In this document: in pieces, positions 1 to 6,825 of the stretch | Layout of the letters: each line of letters opens with the position of its first letter | How positions within the stretch are numbered: the stretch's first letter is position 1 | Source: an uncultured Bacteroides sp. | Lineage (GTDB): Bacteria > Bacteroidota > Bacteroidia > Bacteroidales > Bacteroidaceae | NCBI GenBank assembly: GCA_959606905.1 | Contig: CAUHML010000131.1 | Span: 1-8,961, forward strand | Length of the DNA: 8,961 nt | Direction: 5' to 3' | Made by a program: the position numbers and the translations under genes | Notes under the pieces: generated by a model | Told to the model about the DNA's origin: nothing | The model's input: the letters and a program-made list of their open reading frames with translations, nothing else | Database searches by the model: none

Positions 1-888
1 AAACCAAAGTTTAAAGATTTTCATTTGTGTTTCTGCGGATTTGCAGAATGCAAGCCATTACATAGCTATGGACCGGCCGCAAGACCCAATTATATTTTGC
101 ATTATGTAATGAAGGGCAAAGGTATCTATCAGGTAGGTGAAACGAAGTATCAGCTGAAAGAAGGACAGGCCTTTCTGATCGAGCCGGAAAGCCTTACCTT
201 TTATCAGGCAGATAAAACGGACCCATGGTCTTACCTTTGGGTGGGATTTGGTGGTACGGAGGCACAGAGATTTGTCAGAGATCTCGGACTGAACAGTCGT
301 CAGCTTACATGCGAGTGTGAATATGGAGAAGAACTGAAAGAAATTGTATTTGAAATGCTTCATCATACGCGTTCAACTGCAGAAAATCTTTACTATCTCC
401 AGGGGAAGCTCTATCAGTTTTTCTCAGTACTGGCTCGTGGAATTGAAATTCAGCAATATTCGAATGATACAAAAGAAAGCATACATGTGCAGGAAGCAAT
501 TGCCTATATAAAGAATTACTATTCACAGAAAATCACAGTGGAAGATATAGCAAATTATTTGGCACTAAATCGAAGCTATTTATATACAATATTTATGAAC
601 AGTCTTGGAATCTCTCCGAAAGATTTTTTGACGGAATTTCGAATTTCCAGAGGAAAGGAGCAGCTCGCACTTACAAATCTGTCTGTGGAGGAAATTGCAG
701 TTTCCTGCGGCTATCGTAATTCCCTTGCTTTCGGTAAAGTATTCAAGCAGAAAGTGGGAATAACGCCGACCCAATATCGTAATGACAACAGAAAGGATGC
801 CCGAGAACGACTGATCCGTGCACAAAATGAACTGAAAGAATACAAGAAGCATAAAACAATTTATGTAGGAAACATCGAAAAAGAATAG
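1..888 (+). CDS. AraC-family transcriptional regulator, 5' end outside window
   Basis: A regulator of the AraC/XylS family, probably the sugar-responsive activator of the downstream alpha-galactoside genes, similar in layout to MsmR/RafR-type proteins. 295 residues are visible. Visible residues about 10-100 form the N-terminal cupin-like sensor, with the family pattern C-x-P-L-H-S-Y-GPAAR and then LHYVMKGKG. Two helix-turn-helix motifs follow, at roughly 178-200 (ITVEDIANYLALNRSYLYTI) and 228-250 (SVEEIAVSCGYRNSLAFGKV), ending in the usual F-K-Q-K-V-G-I-T-P-T-QYR signature. The tail after it is basic and about 35 residues long. The frame is open to base 1 without a stop, and the sensor's conserved residues begin at once, so the true start is upstream and some 10-20 residues are missing. 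The TTG at 25 has no ribosome site. The gene is followed by its own terminator. The link to melB and aga is inferred from adjacency and orientation. Confidence 0.93.
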   Translation, partial: KPKFKDFHLCFCGFAECKPLHSYGPAARPNYILHYVMKGKGIYQVGETKYQLKEGQAFLIEPESLTFYQADKTDPWSYLWVGFGGTEAQRFVRDLGLNSRQLTCECEYGEELKEIVFEMLHHTRSTAENLYYLQGKLYQFFSVLARGIEIQQYSNDTKESIHVQEAIAYIKNYYSQKITVEDIANYLALNRSYLYTIFMNSLGISPKDFLTEFRISRGKEQLALTNLSVEEIAVSCGYRNSLAFGKVFKQKVGITPTQYRNDNRKDARERLIRAQNELKEYKKHKTIYVGNIEKE

Positions 889-891
889 GTA

Positions 892-967
892 AAATGTTAA
901 AAAAGCATCTGATACCTAACATTTGAGATATAAATCTTAACAAAAAGGTATAACGGATGCTTTTTTT
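892..967 (+). terminator. Composite intrinsic terminator after the araC gene
   Basis: Nested stems can form. The outer stem is 11 bp (899-909 with 956-966), the middle 6 bp (912-917 with 946-951), and the inner 7 bp (923-929 with 934-940, one G-U, loop 930-933). A run of seven T (961-967) ends it. The A-run on the left arm would give some terminator activity on the - strand too. An alternative 8-bp hairpin (892-899 with 917-924) excludes the middle and inner stems. Confidence 0.8.
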
Positions 968-979
968 GTACGCTATACT
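951..979 (+). promoter_or_regulatory. Candidate melB-aga promoter (-10 TATACT)
   Basis: TATACT at 974-979 is a good -10 box starting seven bases after the T-run of the araC terminator. A 17-bp spacer would place the -35 at 951-956 (TAACGG), which is poor. A weak -35 fits an activator-dependent promoter, as expected for an AraC-family target, but I could not define a regulator site. Transcription would start near 986, giving a leader of about 78 nt before melB. The -35 area overlaps the terminator's right arm. Confidence 0.4.
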
Positions 980-1063
980 TGTATCAACAAACATAAGGAA
1001 CAAGTGCACAGGTTTCTTCACTTAAACAACAAATAAACAAATGAGTGTTAAAGGAGGAGAATC

Positions 1064-2482
1064 ATGGAAAATCAAAATGAGACTCAGAAAAATCCGCAAT
1101 ATAAATATGCGTCCACAAGAGAAAAATTATGTTTTGGAATTGGAGCAATCGGTAAAGATGCAATTTGCAATTTAGTAGGAGCATTTTTAATGCTTTATTT
1201 TACAGATACATTGTATCTGGCACCGGCATTTGTCGGCATACTGTTTTTTGTAGCAAGAATATGGGATGCGATCAATGACCCGATGATGGGAATGGTTGTT
1301 GACAATACACATACACGTTTTGGTAAATTCAGAATCTGGCTTGTAATCGGAACATTGGTAAATTCAGTTGTATTTGTTTTGTTATTCCACAGTTTTAACC
1401 TGTCAGGAACAGCATTGTACGTATATGTATCCGTTATGTACATCTTATATGGAATGACTTATACAATCATGGATGTTCCTTACTGGTCATGGCTTCCGAA
1501 CTTGACAAATGATCCGCACGAACGTGAGAAAGTATCCGTAATTCCAAGATTTTTCGCAAGTCTTGCAGGATTTTCAGTAGCAACATTTGGACTTTACATT
1601 ATCAATTACCTGAACAAAGTTGCAGGCGAGAGCAATCTCTACGCAGAAAAAGGATATACACTTTTCGCAATCATTATCGCAGTTATTTTCATCGTTACAA
1701 TCGGTATTACTGTATTTAATGTAAAAGAGGAATCAACATTAGGAGTATCATCAGAAAAGACAAGTCTGAAACAGGCATTTCAAGTAATTGTAAAAAATGA
1801 TCAGCTACTTGCATTTATCGGACTACTTTTGACATTTAACCTTTGTACACAGCTTGCAAAAAGCTTTGCTGTATATTATTTCAAATGTGTATGCCATGAT
1901 GAATATCTGTATTCTATTTTTGGATTTGCGATTATTGCTGAGATGGCAGGACTTGTATTCTTCCCGAAAATCGCAGAAAAAATTAGCCGTGAAAAAGTAT
2001 ACGCATTTGCATGCGGACTTCCGATTGTTGGATTTGTACTGCTCGGTGCAGCAGGATATGTAGCACCACAGAACAAAGTGTTAGTTATTGTATGTTGTGC
2101 GCTTCTTTTCTTTGGATCAGGTCTTTCACTTGGAGTAACAACATGCTGTATGGCAGATGTTATCGACTATGGAGAAGTGAAATTTGGTGTACGAAATGAA
2201 AGTGTAACATGCTCTGCACAGACATTCCTTATGAAGGCAGCTATGGCAGCAGCAGGTGGATTAGCAGGAATTGGTCTTCAGATTGTAGGATACAACGCAA
2301 AAGCGGTAACTCAGAGCGCAGCAACCGTAATGGGTATTCGCGTATTAATGATTGTAATTCCAATTATTCTTGCATTTGCCAGCTTTGGTATTTACAAAAA
2401 ATACTACACTTTAAAAGGTGAGAAGATGGAAGAAATCACAAGAAAAGTAAATGAAATGCATGCGAAAAAGCACACAGCTTAA
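1064..2482 (+). CDS. melB: MelB-type melibiose (alpha-galactoside):cation symporter, GPH family
   Basis: A membrane symporter of the glycoside-pentoside-hexuronide family that imports melibiose or a related alpha-galactoside with Na+, Li+ or H+. The 472 residues match the length of MelB and give about 12 hydrophobic segments. From memory of the E. coli/Salmonella MelB sequence, long blocks align, such as FVARIWDAINDPMMG, GMTYTIMDVPYW and PRFFASLAGF. The functional residues correspond: Asp19 to D32, Asp55 and Asp59 of the cation site to D68 and D72, Thr121 to T134, Asp124 to D137, Trp128 to W141, Arg149 to R154, and Lys377 to K373 (context YGEVKFGVR). The start is set by AAAGGAGGAG at 1050-1059. 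The alpha-galactosidase follows 33 bp downstream, presumably in one transcript. Specificity for melibiose over other galactosides is inferred from these residues and that neighbour. Confidence 0.94.
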   Translation: MENQNETQKNPQYKYASTREKLCFGIGAIGKDAICNLVGAFLMLYFTDTLYLAPAFVGILFFVARIWDAINDPMMGMVVDNTHTRFGKFRIWLVIGTLVNSVVFVLLFHSFNLSGTALYVYVSVMYILYGMTYTIMDVPYWSWLPNLTNDPHEREKVSVIPRFFASLAGFSVATFGLYIINYLNKVAGESNLYAEKGYTLFAIIIAVIFIVTIGITVFNVKEESTLGVSSEKTSLKQAFQVIVKNDQLLAFIGLLLTFNLCTQLAKSFAVYYFKCVCHDEYLYSIFGFAIIAEMAGLVFFPKIAEKISREKVYAFACGLPIVGFVLLGAAGYVAPQNKVLVIVCCALLFFGSGLSLGVTTCCMADVIDYGEVKFGVRNESVTCSAQTFLMKAAMAAAGGLAGIGLQIVGYNAKAVTQSAATVMGIRVLMIVIPIILAFASFGIYKKYYTLKGEKMEEITRKVNEMHAKKHTA

Positions 2483-2488
2483 AAGACA

Positions 2489-2501
2489 ACAATTCAATTG
2501 T
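2489..2501. repeat. 13-bp palindrome in the melB-aga gap
   Basis: ACAATT-C-AATTGT is a perfect inverted repeat with a one-base centre, lying between the melB stop and the aga ribosome site. The loop is too short for an RNA hairpin at full pairing, so if meaningful it would be a DNA site. It may be chance in AT-rich sequence. Confidence 0.3.
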
Positions 2502-2515
2502 AAAAGAGGTAATAT

Positions 2516-4759
2516 ATGAGACAGATTATTTTTCACAAGGAAACGAAAACTTTTCATTTATACAATGAAAAAATCAGTTATATCTTATGTGTATTAGAAA
2601 ATGGACATCTGGGACAATTATATTTTGGAAAACGACTTCATGATAAAGCAGATTTTTCTTATCTGGTTGAAAAATGTGGACGCCCAATGACATCATATAT
2701 ATATGAATGGGATCGTACTTTTTCATTGGAACATATCCGACAGGAATATCCTGTTTACGGTACGACAGACTACAGACATCCGGCAATTGAATTGTTGCAG
2801 GAAAATGGCAGCAGGATCAGTGAGTTCCAATATGACAGCTATGAGATTATTGCCGGAAAACCGAAGCTCTCCGGATTGCCGGCAACTTACACAGAGTCCG
2901 AGGAGGAAGCGCAGACATTGCGCATCTTCCTGAAAGACGCTTTGACTGGTGCAAAACTGGCGCTTTTATATACGATTTTTGATGAATATAGTGCAATTGC
3001 AAGAAGTGCTTATATTGAAAATGCCGGTGAGAAAAATCTGCATGTATTAAATATGATGAGCTTAAGCCTGGATCTTCCGGATAAGGATTATGAATGGATG
3101 CAGTTGTCCGGTGCTTGGTCCAGAGAGCGCTATATAAAGAATCGAACATTGGAGCAAGGCATAACAGCTATCGACAGCATGCGCGGAAATTCTTCTCACG
3201 AACATAATCCGTTCCTTGCTTTAAAACGTCACAACACAGATGAAAATGCAGGAGAAGCAATCGGAATAAGCCTTGTATACAGTGGAAATTTCCGTATGCA
3301 GGCAGAGGTAGATACACATGATGTGACACGAATTACAGCCGGAATCAATCCGGAAGGATTCGATTGGAAATTAGAACCGGGAGAAAGCTTTCAGACACCG
3401 GAAGCAGTTCTGGTTTACAGTGAAAATGGATTAAATGGCATGAGTCAGACATTCCAGAAGCTGTATGCTAAGAGACTCGCAAGAGGGTACTGGCGTGATA
3501 AGGCAAGACCAATTTTAAATAACAACTGGGAAGCAACTTATTTTGACTTTACAGAAGATCGCCTTGTAGAGATTGCAAAGAAAGCAAAAGAATGTGGAGT
3601 AGAACTGTTTGTCTTAGATGACGGATGGTTTGGCGCAAGAAGAAATGACAGAGCCGGTCTTGGTGATTGGGTGGCAAATGAAGAGCTTCTGCCAAATGGC
3701 ATCAAGGGCCTGTCAGAAAGAATTGAAGCACTGGGATTAAAATTCGGTCTTTGGTTTGAGCCGGAGATGGTAAATAAAGACTCTGATCTTTATCGAGCAC
3801 ATCCAGACTGGATCTTACAGACACCGGGAAGAAATACATCACACGGCAGATACCAGTATGTACTCGATTTTTCAAGAAAAGAAGTAGTAGATCATATTTA
3901 CGGAATGATGGCAAAGTTATTATCGGAGTCGAAAATCTCATATATTAAATGGGATATGAACCGAAGTATTACAGAATGCTACAGCAGCAAACTTCCTTCA
4001 GACAGACAGGGAGAAGTGTTCCATCGTTATATTTTAGGTGTATATGCTCTGTATGAACGTTTGACAAATGAGTTTCCAGAAGTATTATTTGAATCCTGCG
4101 CCAGCGGTGGCGGAAGATTTGACCCGGGAATGCTGTATTATGCACCACAGGGATGGACAAGTGATGATTCGGATGCAATTGAGCGTCTGAAGATTCAGTA
4201 TGGAACTTCTATGTGTTATCCGCTCAGCAGTATTGGAAGCCATGTGTCTGTTGTCCCGAATCACCAGGTATTTCGCAATACCCCATTACATACAAGAGCG
4301 AATGTAGCATACTTTGGAACTTTTGGATACGAACTGGATCTCAACAAATTGACAGAAGAAGAAATCAAAGAAGTAAAAGAACAGATCACATTTATGAAAG
4401 AATACCGGGAAGTGTTACAGTTTGGAACATTTTATCGTCTGAAAAGTCCATTCGAAGGAAATGAGACGGTATGGATGGTGACAAATGAAGACCGCACGCT
4501 TGCAATCGTAGGCTACTATCGTGTTTTAAATGGAGTGAATCAGCCGTATAGCCGTGTCAGATTACAAGGATTGAACCCGGATATGATTTATGAAAATGTA
4601 TGGAACCATACAGAAAATTACGGAGATGAATTAATGAATTATGGATTGATCACATCCGATGTGACAGCCGGTGAAGTGCCAGGGAATGTGACTCCTTGTA
4701 CCGATTTTGAATCTAGAATATATATGCTGAAAGGCAAAAAAGTTCAGGAGGTAAGATAG
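2516..4759 (+). CDS. aga: Alpha-galactosidase, glycoside hydrolase family 36
   Basis: Hydrolyses terminal alpha-1,6-galactosyl bonds of melibiose, raffinose and similar sugars with retention of configuration. At 747 residues it has the usual length of the tetrameric bacterial GH36 enzymes. There is no signal peptide, so it acts in the cytoplasm on sugar imported by MelB. The N-terminal beta-sandwich spans about 30-275, the TIM barrel about 325-640, and the C-terminal beta domain about 650-740. Visible active-site motifs are LDDGWFGARR (D368, D369 substrate binding), GLWFEPEMV (410-419), YIKWDMNR with nucleophile D480, CASGGGR (528-534), and WTSDDSDAIERL with acid/base D550. The 70-residue spacing of D480 and D550 agrees with Geobacillus AgaA-type enzymes as I recall them. 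The ATG at 2516 follows AAGAGGT. The gene stops 3 bp before the next start. Some members also transglycosylate; nothing here decides that. Confidence 0.96.
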   Translation: MRQIIFHKETKTFHLYNEKISYILCVLENGHLGQLYFGKRLHDKADFSYLVEKCGRPMTSYIYEWDRTFSLEHIRQEYPVYGTTDYRHPAIELLQENGSRISEFQYDSYEIIAGKPKLSGLPATYTESEEEAQTLRIFLKDALTGAKLALLYTIFDEYSAIARSAYIENAGEKNLHVLNMMSLSLDLPDKDYEWMQLSGAWSRERYIKNRTLEQGITAIDSMRGNSSHEHNPFLALKRHNTDENAGEAIGISLVYSGNFRMQAEVDTHDVTRITAGINPEGFDWKLEPGESFQTPEAVLVYSENGLNGMSQTFQKLYAKRLARGYWRDKARPILNNNWEATYFDFTEDRLVEIAKKAKECGVELFVLDDGWFGARRNDRAGLGDWVANEELLPNGIKGLSERIEALGLKFGLWFEPEMVNKDSDLYRAHPDWILQTPGRNTSHGRYQYVLDFSRKEVVDHIYGMMAKLLSESKISYIKWDMNRSITECYSSKLPSDRQGEVFHRYILGVYALYERLTNEFPEVLFESCASGGGRFDPGMLYYAPQGWTSDDSDAIERLKIQYGTSMCYPLSSIGSHVSVVPNHQVFRNTPLHTRANVAYFGTFGYELDLNKLTEEEIKEVKEQITFMKEYREVLQFGTFYRLKSPFEGNETVWMVTNEDRTLAIVGYYRVLNGVNQPYSRVRLQGLNPDMIYENVWNHTENYGDELMNYGLITSDVTAGEVPGNVTPCTDFESRIYMLKGKKVQEVR
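4745..4752 (+). promoter_or_regulatory. Ribosome-binding site inside the end of aga
   Basis: CAGGAGGT lies within the last codons of aga, ten bases before the ATG at 4763. The aga stop (4757-4759) lies between it and that ATG. The arrangement suggests translational coupling and supports the start chosen for the next gene. Confidence 0.75.
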
Positions 4760-4762
4760 AAA

Positions 4763-5386
4763 ATGACGAAGACAAAAAGAATCATCGGAATGGTACTGGG
4801 AATATTGTTCATAGGATTATGTGTATCTTTCTTACGACTTTCACAATTTGGTGTGGATCCGTTCAGTGCGATGAATCTTGGAATCAGCGGGTTTATCGGA
4901 TGGAGTTTTGGAACGTGGCAGCTGCTTATCAATGCGATCATTCTTGTAGTTGTATTCTTTCAGGCAAGATCCTGCATTGGTGCGGGTACCATTATCAATA
5001 TGGTATTTGTCGGATATATTGCAGATTTTATCTGTTATGTAGCGAATGATGTAGTGCAGATTCAGATGAATCTGCCACTGCGTATCCTTGCACTGCTGCT
5101 TGCTCAGCTGATGGCATCTATGGGAGTGGCATTATATATGGTCGCAAATATGGGAATCGCTCCATATGACAGCGTCGCAGTTATAATCGAGAAACTGACA
5201 CATCAGAAAATTCCATTCCATAAAGCAAGGGTTCTTTCAGATGTTGTTGTTGTGATTATCGGAATCATATTTGCCATTGCATCCGGGGCAGGTATCTGGT
5301 CGGTAGTAGGGATTGGTACAATTATAAATGCCTGCTTCAACGGTCCATTAATTCAATTTTTTAAAACAAAACTGGAAAGATACTGA
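4763..5386 (+). CDS. YczE/YyaS/YitT-like integral membrane protein
   Basis: A 207-residue, very hydrophobic protein with about five or six membrane helices. It shows the motifs of the YczE/YyaS/YitT group: GVDPFS near the N-terminus (30-35), GTWQL (50-54), and G-x-GTIIN. It carries an internal two-fold repeat. GVDPFSAMNLGIS (30-42) corresponds to GIAPYDSVAVII (131-142), and GAGTIINMVFVGYIADF (73-89) to GIGTIINACFNGPLIQFF (183-200). The biochemical role of the family is not established, though some members are discussed as transporters or exporters. The strong ribosome site and 3-bp gap to aga put it in the same operon, which suggests, without proof, a role in handling sugar, products or ions during galactoside uptake. 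It lacks the long C-terminal cytoplasmic domain of full-length YitT. Confidence 0.85.
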   Translation: MTKTKRIIGMVLGILFIGLCVSFLRLSQFGVDPFSAMNLGISGFIGWSFGTWQLLINAIILVVVFFQARSCIGAGTIINMVFVGYIADFICYVANDVVQIQMNLPLRILALLLAQLMASMGVALYMVANMGIAPYDSVAVIIEKLTHQKIPFHKARVLSDVVVVIIGIIFAIASGAGIWSVVGIGTIINACFNGPLIQFFKTKLERY

Positions 5387-5412
5387 TGGACTACCGGTTT
5401 CTTATTTTCTTT
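5369..5412. terminator. Probable bidirectional terminator between yczE-like gene and fic
   Basis: AAACTGG (5369-5375) pairs with CCGGTTT (5394-5400) with one G-U pair and an 18-base loop. A T-rich stretch follows on the + strand (5401-5412). On the - strand the same stem is followed by a run of four T. It spans the stop codon of the + strand gene and sits between two convergent genes. The stem is short, so the call is tentative. Confidence 0.45.
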
Positions 5413-5443
5413 ATCATTTGTCTTTGTACATCTCATGCATCTA

Positions 5444-6544
5444 TTATGATATTTTTTTCAAAATCTTTTTCTCATTTGTCTTAGAAAAATCACTTAACCG
5501 ATAGGATCGGATCCGTGTCTTGACAATGATTGGAATTAACAAACCATTATTTACCAGCTTTGCACATCTATTAATAATCGTTTTGTTAGTTACACCAAGC
5601 ATTTTGCTTACTTCAATTGGTGTAAACTCATATAATCGCTTTTTTAACAGAAAGGCTAAGAATTCCTTTTCTTTTGCATTTAAATAGGACAGGCTTCCAT
5701 CTAACTCATCGTTCTCGGATTCTTTTGATAATTCGTATACTTTTTTAGAATACAATACCATCATTCTTAAAAAATAATTGATCCAAATTTCCGGATGAGG
5801 AGGATTTTCTCGTCCGGAATAATACAATGCCGGTAATCCCATTTGCAGTGATGCATAATACTCATCTGGGTCATAGGCAAAATATTCTTCCAAAGAACCT
5901 ATTCCATTAAAACCATATCCATAATAATCAAGGATATATCCTGACATTAATCTGGCGGTTCTGCCATTTCCATCTTCAAAAGGATGAATGGTAACCAATT
6001 GATAATGAACTATAGCAGCGATAATCAGCGGATGGTCATCTGTAGTATTTACATATTCAACAAGCTCTTCCAGTAAATCCGGAATATCAATGTACTCTGG
6101 CGGAATATATTCCGCTGCGCCTGTCTCGGAATCATATACTGCAAATAGCATCCCTGGTGGCATAGGACCTCTTAGGCCTATCTTTTCTTTTGAAGCACCT
6201 TTTTCAACCATTGCCTGCACTTCTAAAATCATTTCTTTTGAAAAACGTTCCTTCTTTTTCAGCTTTTCTTCTAAAACATTTAAGGCCAAAAAGTAATTTC
6301 GCACTTCCTGTTCCGGCTTTAAAAAATGTTTGTGCGGATCACTATCAATAGCTTCATTTGCCTGTTTTTCAGTCAATGGATTTCCTTCAATCTTATTAGA
6401 AGCATAGGAGCTTTTTTTCTTGGAGTTTTTTCTTAGCCTGTTTTTTGTAACAGGTGGCATTTCTATCGAACTAAGTGAAAAGCGTTTTTCGTCTATTTCC
6501 GATATTCTTTTTAAAATTTCATTTGTCAGAGTAACTTTAATCAC
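5444..6544 (-). CDS. Fic-family AMP-transferase with N-terminal autoinhibition and C-terminal winged helix
   Basis: Fic proteins usually transfer AMP from ATP to a Ser, Thr or Tyr hydroxyl of a target protein. This one has the complete core motif HPFEDGNGR at residues 187-195 (366-residue version), with the catalytic His, and the upstream substrate-binding flap region around 125-150. SNKIEG at 49-54 fits the (S/T)xxxE(G/N) inhibitory helix placed N-terminal to the Fic core (class II), so the enzyme should be held inactive in cis without a separate antitoxin. A winged helix follows at about 289-350, including EVSKMLGVTNKTIINRCAKL, which implies DNA binding or self-regulation. I chose the GTG at 6544. 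A perfect GGAGGTG ribosome site lies eight bases ahead, whereas the in-frame ATGs at 6568 and 6559 have no such site and lie at or before the predicted transcription start. With ATG 6568 the product would be 374 residues. The target protein is unknown. Confidence 0.9.
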   Translation of the reverse strand: MIKVTLTNEILKRISEIDEKRFSLSSIEMPPVTKNRLRKNSKKKSSYASNKIEGNPLTEKQANEAIDSDPHKHFLKPEQEVRNYFLALNVLEEKLKKKERFSKEMILEVQAMVEKGASKEKIGLRGPMPPGMLFAVYDSETGAAEYIPPEYIDIPDLLEELVEYVNTTDDHPLIIAAIVHYQLVTIHPFEDGNGRTARLMSGYILDYYGYGFNGIGSLEEYFAYDPDEYYASLQMGLPALYYSGRENPPHPEIWINYFLRMMVLYSKKVYELSKESENDELDGSLSYLNAKEKEFLAFLLKKRLYEFTPIEVSKMLGVTNKTIINRCAKLVNNGLLIPIIVKTRIRSYRLSDFSKTNEKKILKKIS

Positions 6545-6557
6545 ATGTTCCACCTCC
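6545..6557 (-). promoter_or_regulatory. Ribosome-binding site that decides the fic start
   Basis: Read on the - strand, GGAGGTG (6557-6551) is fully complementary to the 16S anti-Shine-Dalgarno core. Eight bases separate the GGAGG core from the GTG at 6544. No comparable site precedes either upstream in-frame ATG. Confidence 0.75.
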
Positions 6558-6570
6558 ATTTCATCCATAT

Positions 6571-6599
6571 ATTATATCGTTTTGCGAATTGTTTTTCCA
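6571..6599 (-). promoter_or_regulatory. fic promoter
   Basis: A perfect TATAAT -10 box is read on the - strand at 6576-6571. Seventeen bases upstream is TGGAAA (6599-6594), a 4/6 match to the -35 consensus. Transcription would start near 6564, giving a leader of about 20 nt that contains the ribosome site of the GTG start. The weak -35 box touches the repeats described next, consistent with regulation there. Confidence 0.6.
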
Positions 6600-6634
6600 C
6601 TAAAATTACACTATTTTTTCACTATTTTTCATTA
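6592..6634. repeat. Three 11-bp phased CACTA repeats upstream of fic
   Basis: CACTA occurs at 6598, 6609 and 6620, exactly 11 bp apart, with a degenerate CATTA at 6630. Between the copies lie A/T tracts (T5 at 6592, AAAATT at 6602, T6 at 6614, T5 at 6625), whose centres are also about 11 bp apart. The block covers roughly -30 to -70 of the fic promoter. It could be a multi-site operator, bent DNA or an UP-type element. Confidence 0.6.
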
Positions 6635-6689
6635 CTTCATCGTCTTCGCCACGCTACTGTGCCTGAATCAGCCGTCCGTTAATCCCATT

Positions 6690-6718
6690 TTGAGAAAATA
6701 TAATAATGATACTATTAT
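6690..6718 (+). promoter_or_regulatory. Promoter-like pair on the + strand running into a hairpin
   Basis: TTGAGA (6690-6695, 5/6) and TATTAT (6713-6718, 5/6) are separated by exactly 17 bp. The predicted start near 6725 coincides with the left base of the hairpin at 6724-6755. No + strand gene follows. A second TATAAT lies inside the spacer (6699-6704), without a good -35. Confidence 0.4.
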
Positions 6719-6723
6719 GAAAT

Positions 6724-6766
6724 GAACCCCCAGTAGTGCCAGCTGCTGGGGGTTCTTCTCTTTTTG
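6724..6766 (+). terminator. Strong 13-bp hairpin with T-tract between fic and the chemoreceptor gene
   Basis: GAACCCCCAGTAG (6724-6736) pairs with CTGCTGGGGGTTC (6743-6755) with a single G-U pair and a six-base loop. On the + strand it is followed by TTCTCTTTTTG (6756-6766), a usable T-tract. On the - strand, where it would terminate the chemoreceptor transcript ending at 6826, only a weak ATTTCAT follows, with an A-rich stretch before the stem. It probably serves the chemoreceptor unit, but its orientation fits a + strand transcript better. Confidence 0.8.
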
Positions 6767-6825
6767 TTCGGTTGAGCATCCGATTAGGCTAATAAAGGGC
6801 ATGAATGATTTTTGTTTACTTTCCT

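Noticed and set aside
25..27. TTG as the start of the AraC regulator
   Set aside because: The frame is open to base 1, there is no ribosome site before it, and the conserved sensor residues begin immediately, so the gene enters from outside the window.
966..982. A catabolite-repression (cre) site in the melB promoter region
   Set aside because: The CG-centred sequence there fails several fixed positions of the cre consensus.
978..1004. CTTGT / ACAAG inverted repeat as an AraC operator
   Set aside because: Five bases with a 17-base gap is close to chance, and AraC-family sites are usually direct repeats.
6598..6634. The CACTA repeats as a CRISPR-like array
   Set aside because: The repeats are 5 bp with 6-bp gaps and no cas genes are near. 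The scale fits a promoter operator.
6420..6725. A 101-codon + strand open frame across the fic 5' end
   Set aside because: It lies mostly antisense to fic, has no ribosome site and low-complexity Ser/Phe composition. It is a shadow of fic plus intergenic sequence.
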